A stretch of DNA of 64,000 nucleotides from Candidatus Mycolicibacterium alkanivorans (lineage in GTDB: Bacteria; Actinomycetota; Actinomycetes; Mycobacteriales; Mycobacteriaceae). The position numbers and the translations under genes were made by a program. Positions 30,399 to 40,551 of this stretch are shown one piece after another. The stretch lies in assembly GCF_022760805.1 (NCBI RefSeq), contig NZ_JAIVFL010000001.1, positions 186,001 through 250,000 of the forward strand, written 5' to 3'. The notes beneath the pieces were generated by a model. That model did no database searches, had not been told where the DNA came from, and saw only the letters and a program-made list of their open reading frames with translations. Position 1 is the stretch's first letter. Every line of letters begins with the position of its first letter.

Positions 30399-31238
30399 CT
30401 AACTCGACTTCGCCAAACCCACCAGCAGTGTCACGATCACCCCGATTACCACCAGCCCCCCGCCGACGATCAGCGAGATGTTCAGCCACTGGTGCAGGCT
30501 AGCCTCCGCGGTGTCCACCATGACCTCGGCGATCCGGCGGATGTTGCCCGACATGTTGTCCAGCACCCGGTCCAGACGGCGGCGACCGAATTCGATTGCG
30601 GCCCAACCGCCCCCGCCCACGAGCAACCCCGACACCCCCAGCGCCACCAGCATCTTGCCGCGGCTGCGCGCAATGAACAGCGTCAGCAACGCCGCCAGCC
30701 CGGTCAGCACCGCCAAACCGACACTGGCCCACGGCCCGTAAGTGGCGGCCCACCGCAACGCACCCGGCCGCAACATCGAAGGGGCGCTGTCGGTCAAAGG
30801 AATTGGCACCGACGTCGGCACTGTGATGTTGTAGTCACTCAGCGTCTCCTTGAACGAGGCGTCGGACAGCATGGGTGCGAAGTCGATCACCCAGCGGCCC
30901 TGCGGGTCCACGCTGGAGCGCACCGAGTCAGTGAACAACCACCGGTGGGCAAACCTATTCGCCTGCGCGAACTGCTCCGGGAACGTCGAGCCGCCGGTGT
31001 AGGTGGCGGCCACCAGGCTCACCGTCTCGGTGTTGACCCCCGTACCCAGCCGGGCCACCTGCGTCGTCAACTCCGAGGCCGTCGCCGCCTGTAACCCGGG
31101 ATCAGCGGCGGCCTTATGCGCCAATGCCGCATACCCGTCGCCGTCGACCAGGTGCTGCTGGACCCACACCGCCGGGACGGCGAGCGCCAACAGCACCGTC
31201 GTGACAAGCCACATCAGCAGCGTGGCCATGAACCGCAC
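30399..31238 (-). CDS. Conserved membrane protein
   Basis: 279 residues: an N-terminal helix (TLLMWLVTTVLLALAVPAVW), an extracytoplasmic region of about 140 residues, then three helices toward the C-terminus (WASVGLAVLTGLAALLTLFI, ALGVSGLLVGGGGWAAIEFG and SLIVGGGLVVIGVIVTLLVG). Similar proteins occur widely in mycobacteria; no function known to me. It is convergent with the preceding membrane-protein gene, 31 bases apart. Confidence 0.75.
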   Translation of the reverse strand: MRFMATLLMWLVTTVLLALAVPAVWVQQHLVDGDGYAALAHKAAADPGLQAATASELTTQVARLGTGVNTETVSLVAATYTGGSTFPEQFAQANRFAHRWLFTDSVRSSVDPQGRWVIDFAPMLSDASFKETLSDYNITVPTSVPIPLTDSAPSMLRPGALRWAATYGPWASVGLAVLTGLAALLTLFIARSRGKMLVALGVSGLLVGGGGWAAIEFGRRRLDRVLDNMSGNIRRIAEVMVDTAEASLHQWLNISLIVGGGLVVIGVIVTLLVGLAKSS

Positions 31239-31266
31239 GCGTCCCCACTTTCCGGACGCGCCCGGC

Positions 31267-32127
31267 TCAGTCGGAGTGAGACGTGGCGCGGCCCACGATC
31301 AGCGGATCAGGATTGCCGACCACCTCATGATCCTTGTTCTCGTAGTTGAACTTGCTCAGGACATGCCGCATGGCGTTGATTCGGGCACGCTTCTTGTCGT
31401 TGCTCTTGATGACGGTCCACGGCGCGACCTCGGTATCCGTCCAGGCGAACATGTCCTCCTTGGCGGCGGTGTAGTCGTGCCACTTGTCCAGCGACGCGAG
31501 GTCGGTCGGCGAGAGCTTCCACTGCCGCACCGGGTCGACCTGCCGAATCGTGAACCGGGTGCGCTGCTCGGACGCCGACACCGAAAACCACAGCTTGGTC
31601 AAGCTGATGCCGTCGTTGACCAGCATCTGTTCGAACAGCGGCGCCTGCCGGACGAACTCGGCGTGCTGCTTGGGAGTGCAGAAGCCCATCACCCGCTCTA
31701 CCCCGGCGCGGTTGTACCAAGACCGGTCGAACAGCACGATCTCACCGGCCGCGGGCAAGTGGTTGACGTAGCGCTGGAAGTACCACTGGGTGCGTTCCTT
31801 CTCGGTCGGCTTCTCCAGCGCCACCACCCGCGCACCCCGCGGGTTGAGGTGCTCCATGAACCGCTTGATCGTGCCGCCCTTGCCTGCGGCATCGCGGCCC
31901 TCAAAGACGATGACGTGCCGGTGGCCGTGCGCCTGGCTCCACTTCTGCAGCTTCAGCAGCTCGATCTGCAACAGCCGCTTCTGCTCCTCGTACTCGGCCC
32001 GGGACATCCGGTGCTCGTAGGGGTAGTTCTCCCGCCACGTGTCGACCGCCAAGCCCGTGGCGTCCAGCAGGACCGGGTCGTCATCGTCGTCGTCAAAGAT
32101 TGTGTAGCCATTGAGGTCCACCGACAC
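31267..32127 (-). CDS. ppk2: Polyphosphate kinase 2
   Basis: 286 residues. Walker A GRDAAGKGGT at 77-86 and lid/Walker-B region DRSWYNRAGVERVMGF from 134 define PPK2, which moves phosphate between polyphosphate and nucleoside diphosphates. GTG at 32127 is chosen because TATTTT lies six bases upstream, indicating leaderless translation; a second GTG lies two codons in. An acidic DDDDDD run occurs near the N-terminus. Confidence 0.95.
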   Translation of the reverse strand: MSVDLNGYTIFDDDDDDPVLLDATGLAVDTWRENYPYEHRMSRAEYEEQKRLLQIELLKLQKWSQAHGHRHVIVFEGRDAAGKGGTIKRFMEHLNPRGARVVALEKPTEKERTQWYFQRYVNHLPAAGEIVLFDRSWYNRAGVERVMGFCTPKQHAEFVRQAPLFEQMLVNDGISLTKLWFSVSASEQRTRFTIRQVDPVRQWKLSPTDLASLDKWHDYTAAKEDMFAWTDTEVAPWTVIKSNDKKRARINAMRHVLSKFNYENKDHEVVGNPDPLIVGRATSHSD

Positions 32128-32133
32128 GCGCGC

Positions 32134-32139
32134 AAAATA
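32134..32139 (-). promoter_or_regulatory. -10 box of ppk2 (leaderless)
   Basis: TATTTT on the minus strand, six bases before GTG 32127. Confidence 0.5.
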
Positions 32140-32290
32140 TCGCCCGCTGTCGACGTCACGGTGACGCGTCGGTGAACGATCGATGCCGCGCTCTGGACAC
32201 GACCGACGTGGAACCGTCGCCCACACCCCAACCACGCAACACCATCAGCGGGCAGGCCGATCACCGGCCACCACAGCGCGGCCCGACCGT

Positions 32291-32815
32291 TCAGCGCGAG
32301 ATCCCCCGGACGTAGGCGGCCTGGCCCAGGTGCTGCATGCAGTCGTCGAAGATGCTGACCAGCCGGACGCTCGCCGTGACCGGCGGGTCCCAGTTCTCGT
32401 CGACTACCCGGGCGAGTTCCTCGGGGGTGACGCTGGCGATGTACTCCAACGTCATCTTGTGCACCGCGTGGTAGTAACCGGCCAGCAGATCGGCGGGGGC
32501 ACGCACCTTGCCGACCTCCTCGGGAGTGTGACCGTAGCCGTGCGCGTCGCGGGGCAGGTCCAGGTCGAAGCGGCCTACCCAGTCCTGGCTGAACCACACC
32601 TGCTCGATTCCGGCGATGGCGGCCAGTTGCGCGTCCTGGATGCGCGCGCTGTGCCAGATCAGCCACGCGATGCTGTTGGCCGTCGAGGTGGGACGGAAGA
32701 ACGACACCTCGTCGGTCAAGTCGTCAGTGAGGTCCTGGACGTGCTCGATGATGCGGGTGAACGAGTCGCGCAGCAGTTCGCGGGCGGCGTCGGCATCGGT
32801 CAGTGAGTCGGCCAT
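32291..32815 (-). CDS. DinB/DUF664-family protein
   Basis: 174 residues, four-helix bundle of the DinB superfamily: SIAWLIWHSARIQDAQLAAI holds the first metal histidine, HAVHKMTLEYIASV and DDCMQHLGQAAYVRGI supply the others. These proteins are often thiol-dependent (mycothiol or bacillithiol) enzymes; substrate unknown. ATG at 32815 overlaps the VOC-protein gene by 16 bases, suggesting co-translation. Confidence 0.85.
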   Translation of the reverse strand: MADSLTDADAARELLRDSFTRIIEHVQDLTDDLTDEVSFFRPTSTANSIAWLIWHSARIQDAQLAAIAGIEQVWFSQDWVGRFDLDLPRDAHGYGHTPEEVGKVRAPADLLAGYYHAVHKMTLEYIASVTPEELARVVDENWDPPVTASVRLVSIFDDCMQHLGQAAYVRGISR

Positions 32816-33228
32816 GTACCCGACGCTACGCGGAGCTGGTCGGCGGCTGAGCCCCGGGGCTGGGCTCCGTGGAACACCGCCTCGACGTTGTTGCCGTCCG
32901 GGTCGCGAACGAATGCGCCGTAGTAACCGGGGTGATACTCGGGCCACAGCCGAGGTGCATGCAGGGATTCGGCACCGAGGCTCACTGCTGCGGCATAGAA
33001 CGCCTCGACGGCGTCTTCGTCGGCGGCCGCGAAGGCGACGTGGATCTCGCGGTTGGGTCCCATCCCGGCGCCGTCGGCGATCCAGAACGCGGGATGCCCG
33101 TCGCGGCCGTATCCGATCGCCGGGCCCATGTCCAGCACCCGCAGATAGCCCAGGACATGGAGCACCCTGTCGTAGAACTCCTGCGATTTCGCGTAGTCGG
33201 CACAGTTGATCCCAAAGTGATCGATCAC
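32800..33228 (-). CDS. Glyoxalase/VOC superfamily protein
   Basis: 142 residues: IDHFGINCADYAKSQEFYDR opens the first beta-alpha-beta unit and GYYGAFVRDPDGNNVEAVFH closes the second, with metal positions His at the start and Glu near the end. VOC enzymes include glyoxalases, dioxygenases and resistance proteins; the reaction is unknown. GTG 33228 is taken from homology; upstream sequence to 33363 overlaps a palindromic repeat and is not coding. Confidence 0.85.
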   Translation of the reverse strand: MIDHFGINCADYAKSQEFYDRVLHVLGYLRVLDMGPAIGYGRDGHPAFWIADGAGMGPNREIHVAFAAADEDAVEAFYAAAVSLGAESLHAPRLWPEYHPGYYGAFVRDPDGNNVEAVFHGAQPRGSAADQLRVASGTWPTH

Positions 33229-33310
33229 AGCTCCATCGTGGCAGGTGCCCGACGGAATCTCGATGCTGCACCGGCTGCGCCGACGACTGCCTCCCTCTGC
33301 AATCCCCCGC

Positions 33311-33368
33311 CGAGCGTGGGCCTTATGCAGGCGAATTGGCGAATTTTGCTGCATAACACCCACACTCG
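33311..33368. repeat. Palindromic element, copy A
   Basis: Arms CGAGCGTGGGCCTTATGCAG (33311-33330) and CTGCATAACACCCACACTCG (33349-33368) pair at 17 of 20 positions around an 18-base centre containing AATTGGCGA. The inner 48 bases (33316-33363) align without gaps to copy B at 34238-34285 in the same orientation. It lies just after the DUF559 gene stop. Confidence 0.8.
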
Positions 33369-33371
33369 ACG

Positions 33372-34205
33372 CTAGACCGGACAGCCTGCCCCTCGTAGCT
33401 TGGCTCGTACGCGTTCAACGATGAGGTGCGGCCGCGACATCATCTCCGCGCTCACTCGGACAACGACCCACCCGGCTGCTTCGAGCAGTGCGATTCGCTC
33501 GATATCCCACGACCGCTGGCGGCGATCAGTCCAGTGCTGCACCCCGTCGTACTCCACTGCGACTTTCCACTCGCGCCAGCCCATGTCGACGCGAATACGC
33601 AGTTCGCGAAACTCGATCTGAGTTTCTGGCGCAGGCAGTCCACCACCGACGAGGATCAGGCGCAGCTTGCTCTCCTGCGGCGACTCGGCACCGCCGTCGA
33701 CCAGTTCGAGGGTCCGACGCAGTTTCGCTACGCCGCGCGCTCCTGGGTGTCGATCCGTTAACGCACTCACATCGCACGGCTTGAGGCCAGTCGCATTCGA
33801 CAACGCATCCAAGATGGGAATCGCCGTAACCTGCGGGAGGAGCCGACCGATATCGAACGCAGTGCGAGCAGACGTCGTAACGGTCATGCTGGCGGCGAGG
33901 CTGACTTCGTCAGCCGCGAGGTCCCACGAATGAGCGACGATGCCCGCAGGCGCATGCCGATCGGCGCGACTGATCTCGGCCGGCGCGGACGCGTCGAGCC
34001 ACTTGGTGCCGAATGCCGCTGCAGCAGAGAGACCGCACAATGTCGAGCCGGTCGACAGCCAAGCCGCCCGAGCCCGCAGTTGCGCGGTCAGCTCCACGTC
34101 ACGGCGCAGGTACACGTCGCGGTAGACGGGTCTGTAGTCACGGGCAAGCAGATGCCGAGTGAGATCGCCGCGTCGGACCGCAGCACTGCCGATGATGAGT
34201 TCCAT
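33372..34205 (-). CDS. DUF559/AbiEi-like protein with C-terminal nuclease-like domain
   Basis: 277 residues from ATG 34205 (ATG 34214 also possible). The N-terminal half resembles the AbiEi-type transcriptional-regulator fold (YRPVYRDVYLRRDVELTAQL). The C-terminal DUF559 domain, related to very-short-patch-repair endonucleases, has RVDMGWREWKVAVEYDGVQH and RQRSWDIERIALLEAAGWVV with the expected D...E-x-D arrangement. Multicopy in mycobacteria; function not established. It is bracketed by two copies of a 48-base palindrome. Confidence 0.8.
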   Translation of the reverse strand: MELIIGSAAVRRGDLTRHLLARDYRPVYRDVYLRRDVELTAQLRARAAWLSTGSTLCGLSAAAAFGTKWLDASAPAEISRADRHAPAGIVAHSWDLAADEVSLAASMTVTTSARTAFDIGRLLPQVTAIPILDALSNATGLKPCDVSALTDRHPGARGVAKLRRTLELVDGGAESPQESKLRLILVGGGLPAPETQIEFRELRIRVDMGWREWKVAVEYDGVQHWTDRRQRSWDIERIALLEAAGWVVVRVSAEMMSRPHLIVERVRAKLRGAGCPV

Positions 34206-34237
34206 GCCGGGCATGCTCGATGACCGTGTCGACGAAC

Positions 34238-34285
34238 GTGGGCCTCGTGCAGCCAAATTGGCGAGAATCTGTGCATAAGGCCCAC
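34238..34285. repeat. Palindromic element, copy B
   Basis: Arms GTGGGCCTCGTGCAG and GTGCATAAGGCCCAC with centre CCAAATTGGCGAGAATCT. Same length (48) and orientation as copy A; it lies just upstream of the DUF559 gene start. Confidence 0.8.
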
Positions 34286-34299
34286 GCTGGGGACAACGG

Positions 34300-34333
34300 A
34301 AAAGCCCGGCCCCCAGAGGGGAACCGGGCTTTT
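34300..34333. terminator. Intrinsic terminator after groEL2
   Basis: AAAAGCCCGG (34300-34309) pairs perfectly with CCGGGCTTTT (34324-34333). On the minus strand, 13 bases after the groEL2 stop, the stem ends in a short T-run; it may work both ways. Confidence 0.85.
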
Positions 34334-34346
34334 TCGTTGGACAGAC

Positions 34347-36005
<1,659 letters not shown>

Positions 36006-36081
36006 TTACACGCTCTTGGCCGGACGCAGTGCCCGCGACGGACGACCGCTGCTGTGTAGGCTTCGGTCTCACCGTCCCGAC

Positions 36082-36108
36082 CTAGCACTCACCGGTCGGG
36101 AGTGCCAA
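36082..36108. promoter_or_regulatory. CIRCE operator 1 (HrcA)
   Basis: CTAGCACTC-N9-GAGTGCCAA, two mismatches from the CIRCE consensus TTAGCACTC-N9-GAGTGCTAA. It lies about 105 bases upstream of the groEL2 start. Confidence 0.85.
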
Positions 36109-36116
36109 TGTCATTC

Positions 36117-36143
36117 TTAGCACTCGGGCATGGCGAGTGCAAG
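36117..36143. promoter_or_regulatory. CIRCE operator 2 (HrcA)
   Basis: TTAGCACTC-N9-GAGTGCAAG, perfect left half and two mismatches in the right half; eight bases beyond operator 1. Confidence 0.75.
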
Positions 36144-36349
36144 AAGAATCGACCCCTGTTCACCGGGCGCGCACGCCGTCGATGACGACGTCGGTAATCC
36201 GTCTGGCCAAGCTCGGCGAACTCTCCGACCACGAGCGTCGCGAGTTCTTCATCCGCAACGACTTCTTCGTCTGGCGACACGCCGGATCGAAATGCGTTGG
36301 CGGATCCGCTGGCGCTAGAGTCCATCTCGGTCAGGAAGGAGTCCCACGG

Positions 36350-38044
36350 GTGCGGGCAGTGGATGCGCCCAGCACCCAGGCATTGCGGGGCTGGCAGCGA
36401 CGGGCGTTGGTGAAATACCTGACCGCCAAGCCGCGCGACTTCCTGGCCGTCGCCACACCGGGCGCCGGAAAGACGACCTTCGCCCTGCGAATCGTCGCCG
36501 AGCTGCTCGCCGAGGGCACCGTCGAGACCGTCACCGTGGTCGTCCCCACCGAACACCTCAAGATCCAGTGGGCCCAAGCCGCGGCTCGGCTCGGAATCGC
36601 GCTGGACCCCAAGTTCTCCAACTCCAACTCGCAGACCTCCAGTGAATACCACGGCGTCGTGGTCACCTACGCCCAGGTGGCCAGCCACCCCACCCGGCAC
36701 CGGGTGCGCACCGAGAACCGCAAGACCTTCGTCGTCTTCGACGAGATCCACCACGGCGGTGACGCCAAGAGTTGGGGTGACGCCATCCGAGAGGCGTTCG
36801 ACGACGCCACCCGGCGGCTGGCGCTGACCGGGACCCCGTTCCGCAGCGACGACAGCCCGATCCCGTTCGTCACCTACGAAACCGGGCCGGACGGGTTCGC
36901 TCGCTCGCAGGCCGACCACGCCTACGGCTACGCCGACGCGCTGGCCGACGGCGTGGTGCGACCGGTGATGTTCATGGCCTACTCCGGGGAAGCCCGCTGG
37001 CGCGACAGCGCGGGCGAGGAGCACGCGGCACGCCTGGGCGAGCCGCTGACCGCCGAGCAGACCGCGCGGGCGTGGAAGACGGCGCTGAACCCGGCCGGCG
37101 AGTGGATGCCCGCGGTGATCGCCGCGGCCGACACCCGACTGCGCGGTCTTCGCGGGCACGTGCCCGACGCCGGCGGCATGATCATCGCCTCCGATCAGAC
37201 CGCCGCCCGCGCCTACGCCGATCTGCTGCTGAAGATCACCGGTGAAGCGCCCACGGTGGTGCTCTCCGATGACCCCGGCTCCTCGGAGCGCATCTCGAAG
37301 TTCTCCGAAGGCACCTCGCGCTGGCTGGTGGCGGTGCGCATGGTGTCCGAGGGCGTCGACGTGCCGCGACTGGCCGTCGGTGTCTACGCCACCAGCGCGT
37401 CGACGCCGTTGTTCTTCGCCCAGGCGATCGGCCGGTTCGTGCGCTCGCGGCGGCCCGGCGAGACGGCCTGCATCTTCCTGCCCTCGGTGCCCAACCTGCT
37501 GCTGTTGGCCAGCGAGATGGAGGCCCAGCGCAACCACGTGCTGGGCAAGCCGCACCGCGAGACGCTGGACGATCCGCTGGAGGCGGAGTTGGCCGCGCAG
37601 AAGCGCGACGAGCCCGACGACCAGGAGAACAAGATCGAGTACCTGGGCGCCGACGCCGAGTTCGATCAGGTGATCTTCGACGGCTCGTCGTTCGGGACGG
37701 CGACCCCGGCCGGCAGCGACGAGGAGGCCGACTATCTCGGCATCCCGGGCCTCCTGGACGCCGCCTCGATGCGAGATCTGTTGCGGCGCAGGCAAGAAGA
37801 TCAGCTGACCAAGCGGACCGCCAGCGGTGAGGTACCGCGACTGTCGACCCATGGGCAGCTGCGCGATCTGCGTCGTGAGCTCAATACCCTTGTCTCACTG
37901 GCCCATCACCGCACCGGCAAGACGCACGGGCAGCTCCACAACGAGCTGCGCCGGGTCTGCGGTGGCCCACCGGTGGCGGCGGCCACCAGCGATCAGCTCA
38001 AGGCCCGCATCGAAGCGGTCCGCCGGCTTATGTCGTCGACTTGA
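36350..38044 (+). CDS. DEAD/DEAH-box helicase (superfamily II)
   Basis: 564 residues. LRGWQRRALVKYLTAKPRDF, Walker A ATPGAGKTTFALR, DEIH box in VFDEIHHGGDAKSWG, motif III LTGTPFRSDD and motif VI QAIGRFVRSRRPGE are all present. Nucleic-acid-dependent ATPase; specific role unknown. GTG at 36350 follows GGAAGGA nine bases upstream. The end overlaps a small opposite frame by 17 bases. Confidence 0.92.
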   Translation: MRAVDAPSTQALRGWQRRALVKYLTAKPRDFLAVATPGAGKTTFALRIVAELLAEGTVETVTVVVPTEHLKIQWAQAAARLGIALDPKFSNSNSQTSSEYHGVVVTYAQVASHPTRHRVRTENRKTFVVFDEIHHGGDAKSWGDAIREAFDDATRRLALTGTPFRSDDSPIPFVTYETGPDGFARSQADHAYGYADALADGVVRPVMFMAYSGEARWRDSAGEEHAARLGEPLTAEQTARAWKTALNPAGEWMPAVIAAADTRLRGLRGHVPDAGGMIIASDQTAARAYADLLLKITGEAPTVVLSDDPGSSERISKFSEGTSRWLVAVRMVSEGVDVPRLAVGVYATSASTPLFFAQAIGRFVRSRRPGETACIFLPSVPNLLLLASEMEAQRNHVLGKPHRETLDDPLEAELAAQKRDEPDDQENKIEYLGADAEFDQVIFDGSSFGTATPAGSDEEADYLGIPGLLDAASMRDLLRRRQEDQLTKRTASGEVPRLSTHGQLRDLRRELNTLVSLAHHRTGKTHGQLHNELRRVCGGPPVAAATSDQLKARIEAVRRLMSST

Positions 38045-38219
38045 CGGCGGCCAACCGCCCGAGGTTGGCCAGCGAGTTGTCCAGGTGTTCCGGCGGGAAC
38101 GGCGGGAACGGCGGGAATGTGATGTTGTCCCGGACCGCCGCCGGCACCTTCGACCAGTCGTAGTGACAATCAGTTTTTCGCCCAGGAAAGTGCAGACCGG
38201 CACGAGCGCCGGAATTCAT
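38028..38219 (-). CDS. Possible small protein or gene remnant
   Basis: Frame of 63 residues from ATG 38219, two bases after the HAD gene stop: HFPGRKTDCHYDWSKVPAAV then RDNITFPPFPPFPPEHLDNS. Not obviously random, but no ribosome site and no recognised family. It overlaps the helicase end by 17 bases. Could be the tail of a lost gene. Confidence 0.25.
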   Translation of the reverse strand: MNSGARAGLHFPGRKTDCHYDWSKVPAAVRDNITFPPFPPFPPEHLDNSLANLGRLAAVKSTT

Positions 38220-38221
38220 CG

Positions 38222-39037
38222 CTAGAGGCCGAGCAGTCCCGGCAAATCGGCGACGGTGTCGAGCACATGATTGGGCTGCATCGCGAATTCGTCTGCGGCC
38301 CAACGGTCCAGGGTGTCCTGGCGGAACTTTCCGGTGCGCACAAGGACGCCGGTCATGCCGACCACCTGGGCGGCCAGCACGTCGTTGTTGAGGTCGTCGC
38401 CGACCATGTACATCTCTTCAGGGTCGACACCGAGACGCGCCGCCGACGCCAGGAACCCGGCCGGCGCGGGCTTGCCCACCGCGGTGGCCTTGCGGCCGGA
38501 GGTCTGCTCCATCCCGATCAGGTACATCCCGGTGTCGATGCGCAGGCCATCGGTGGTGGTCCATGCGGTGCTGCGGTGCATGGCCACCACCGGAACACCC
38601 TGCGTCATCCATTCGTAGACCCGGCTCAGCGTCAGGTGGCTGTATTCCGGTCCGGCCCCGCCGAGCAGAATCACATCCGGGGTTTCCGGGACGACGCCGT
38701 CGTTGTAGATCACCGAGTCGACGATGTCGATGCCCGGCATGTCTTCGGTGATCTGGCCGTTGTTGACCAGAAAACATCGGGCATCGGGGTAGGTCGCCCG
38801 CACGTAGTCGGCGGTCAGCGCCGCCGCGGTGATCACCTCGTCGGGTCTTACTGCCATGCCGGCCGCGCACAGCGCCGAGGCGATCTGCTGGCGGGTCCGG
38901 GTGGTGGTGTTGGTCAGATACGACCGCGCGACCTGGTGGTCGGCCAGTGCCCGCAGTGCCTCGGCGGCGCCGGGGATCGGCTTCCAGGAGGTCACCAGAA
39001 CGCCATCGATGTCGAACAACACCCCACCGATGGCCAT
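38222..39037 (-). CDS. HAD-IIA (NagD-like) phosphatase
   Basis: 271 residues. Motif I GVLFDIDGVLVTSWKPIPGA, motif II LTNTTTRTRQQI, lysine motif VGKPAPAGFL and motif III MVGDDLNNDVLAA identify a NagD/Araf-type haloacid dehalogenase phosphatase; substrate likely a small phosphorylated metabolite. ATG 39037 lies six bases behind TACTGT, a leaderless arrangement. Confidence 0.92.
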   Translation of the reverse strand: MAIGGVLFDIDGVLVTSWKPIPGAAEALRALADHQVARSYLTNTTTRTRQQIASALCAAGMAVRPDEVITAAALTADYVRATYPDARCFLVNNGQITEDMPGIDIVDSVIYNDGVVPETPDVILLGGAGPEYSHLTLSRVYEWMTQGVPVVAMHRSTAWTTTDGLRIDTGMYLIGMEQTSGRKATAVGKPAPAGFLASAARLGVDPEEMYMVGDDLNNDVLAAQVVGMTGVLVRTGKFRQDTLDRWAADEFAMQPNHVLDTVADLPGLLGL

Positions 39038-39043
39038 ACCGCG

Positions 39044-39049
39044 ACAGTA
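39044..39049 (-). promoter_or_regulatory. -10 box of the HAD phosphatase gene (leaderless)
   Basis: TACTGT on the minus strand, six bases before ATG 39037. Confidence 0.45.
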
Positions 39050-39096
39050 AACGCCCGCGGCTCGTGTGCAAGTTGGACCGACGTATCGTCAAGCAC

Positions 39097-39294
39097 ATGA
39101 GCGCGCCGCCGTCATCGCAGGCTCGAATTCCGGTATCGGCGGTCCGCAACCCGGAGAAGGGGGCCGACGTCATCCTCCAGCAGCGCGGCAATCTCAAGCT
39201 GGTCGGCTCCAGTCCCCGCTCGCACGATCCCGAACTACGGCAGCGGCTGTGGGCGGTGTCCGAAGAGCTCACCGGCGTCACCTTCCCGCTCTGA
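39097..39294 (+). pseudogene. Remnant of a short-chain dehydrogenase (Rv0439c-like)
   Basis: Three fragments of an SDR survive: in one frame AVIAGSNSGIGG (the NAD-binding TGxxxGIG motif, about 39107-39142); in another frame AVRNPEKGADVILQ; then the typical mycobacterial SDR C-terminus RLWAVSEELTGVTFPL to the TGA at 39292. About 250 residues are missing. A TATCGT box seven bases before ATG 39097 could still express 65 residues. The stop overlaps the moeA ATG (TGATG), and Rv0439c lies next to moeA2 in M. tuberculosis. Confidence 0.75.
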
Positions 39295-40523
39295 TGCGCA
39301 CCGTCGAGGAGCATCAACGCGTCGTCGCCGAGCTGATCGCGGCACGGCCCGCCGTCACCGTGGGACTGGCCGAGGCCGAGGGCCGGGTGCTGGCCGGCGA
39401 TGTGGCCGCACCGCTGTCGCTGCCGGTGTTCGACAACTCGGCGATGGACGGCTACGCGGTGCGCGCGCAAGACGTCGCCGGAGCATCCGACGCCGCGCCC
39501 GTGAAACTTCCTGTGGCCGACGACATTCCAGCTGGGCGCACCGACCCGCTGTCGCTGGCACCGGGCACCGCGCACCGGATCATGACCGGGGCGCCGCTGC
39601 CGTCGGGCGCGACGGCGGTGGTCCCGGTGGAATTCACCGACGGCGGGACCGACACTGTCGAGATCCGGGCGACGGCGCGCGAGGGCCAGCACATCCGGCT
39701 CGCCGGTGAGGACGTGACCGCGGGGACGACGGTGCTGCGCGCCGGCCACGTGGTCAGTCCGGCCGCGCTCGGGCTGGCCGCCGCGCTGGGCCTGGGGCGG
39801 CTGACCGTGCTGCCGCGCCAGCGCGTATTGGTGATGTCGACCGGTTCGGAACTGGTGTCGGCCGGCACCGAACTCAAGCCCGGCCAGATCTATGAGTCCA
39901 ACGCCGTCATGCTGGCCGCCGCCGCGCGTGAGGCCGGTGCCGAGGTGGTGGCCACCCCGACGTCGAGCGACGACGTCACCCAATTCAGCACGGTGCTCGA
40001 GGGGTATGCCGGGCAGGCCGACCTGATCATCACCACCGGCGGGGTGAGCGCGGGTGCCTACGAGGTGGTCAAGGACGCCTTCGGTGGCAGTGGAGGTGTG
40101 GAGTTCGTCAAGGTCGCCATGCAGCCCGGCATGCCGCAGGGCGCCGGACGGCTCCACAGAGCCGCTGGGCCGGCGACATCAGACCCAGGCACCCCGATCG
40201 TGACGCTGCCCGGCAACCCGGTCAGCGCGCTGGTGTCCTTCGAAGTGTTCGTCCGGCCCGCCCTGCGCGCGGCGATGGGCCTGCCCAATCCGCACCGGCC
40301 ACGGCGCAACGCCGTGCTGACCGAGGGATTGACCTCGCCGAAGGGCAAGCGCCAGTTCCGCCGGGGCGTCTACGACCCCACGGCGGGGACGGTCACCACC
40401 TACGGCCCGCCGGCCTCGCACCACCTGCGGTGGCTGGCATCGGCGAACTGCCTGCTGGAGATCGCCGAGGACGTCACCGAGATGGCGGCCGGCGAACCGG
40501 TCCAGCTGTGGGACCTTTCCTGA
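39294..40523 (+). CDS. moeA: Molybdopterin molybdenumtransferase
   Basis: 409 residues. [36 protein letters not shown], the MoCF_biosynth region [20 protein letters not shown] and [16 protein letters not shown], and [19 protein letters not shown] define MoeA. Inserts molybdenum into adenylated molybdopterin. Corresponds to moeA2 (Rv0438c). Coupled to the SDR remnant by TGATG. This is Moco synthesis and separate from nitrogenase FeMo-co. Confidence 0.96.
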   Translation: MRTVEEHQRVVAELIAARPAVTVGLAEAEGRVLAGDVAAPLSLPVFDNSAMDGYAVRAQDVAGASDAAPVKLPVADDIPAGRTDPLSLAPGTAHRIMTGAPLPSGATAVVPVEFTDGGTDTVEIRATAREGQHIRLAGEDVTAGTTVLRAGHVVSPAALGLAAALGLGRLTVLPRQRVLVMSTGSELVSAGTELKPGQIYESNAVMLAAAAREAGAEVVATPTSSDDVTQFSTVLEGYAGQADLIITTGGVSAGAYEVVKDAFGGSGGVEFVKVAMQPGMPQGAGRLHRAAGPATSDPGTPIVTLPGNPVSALVSFEVFVRPALRAAMGLPNPHRPRRNAVLTEGLTSPKGKRQFRRGVYDPTAGTVTTYGPPASHHLRWLASANCLLEIAEDVTEMAAGEPVQLWDLS

Positions 40524-40537
40524 CAACGGCCCGCACG

Positions 40538-40543
40538 TAGAAT
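40538..40543 (+). promoter_or_regulatory. -10 box of psd (leaderless)
   Basis: TAGAAT, eight bases before the psd ATG at 40552. Confidence 0.5.
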
Positions 40544-40551
40544 CACCGCCG

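Noticed and set aside
36137..36349. Extended helicase N-terminus from GTG 36137 or ATG 36182
   Set aside because: The start falls in or beside a CIRCE element, the segment shows no family homology and the ribosome site at 36333-36340 serves GTG 36350.
36089..37852. 587-codon minus-strand frame opposite the helicase
   Set aside because: Shadow frame; it also spans the CIRCE operators.
39294..40523. moeA as part of nitrogenase cofactor synthesis
   Set aside because: MoeA makes the molybdopterin cofactor; the gene is the syntenic Rv0438c counterpart and lies 14 kb from the nif operon.
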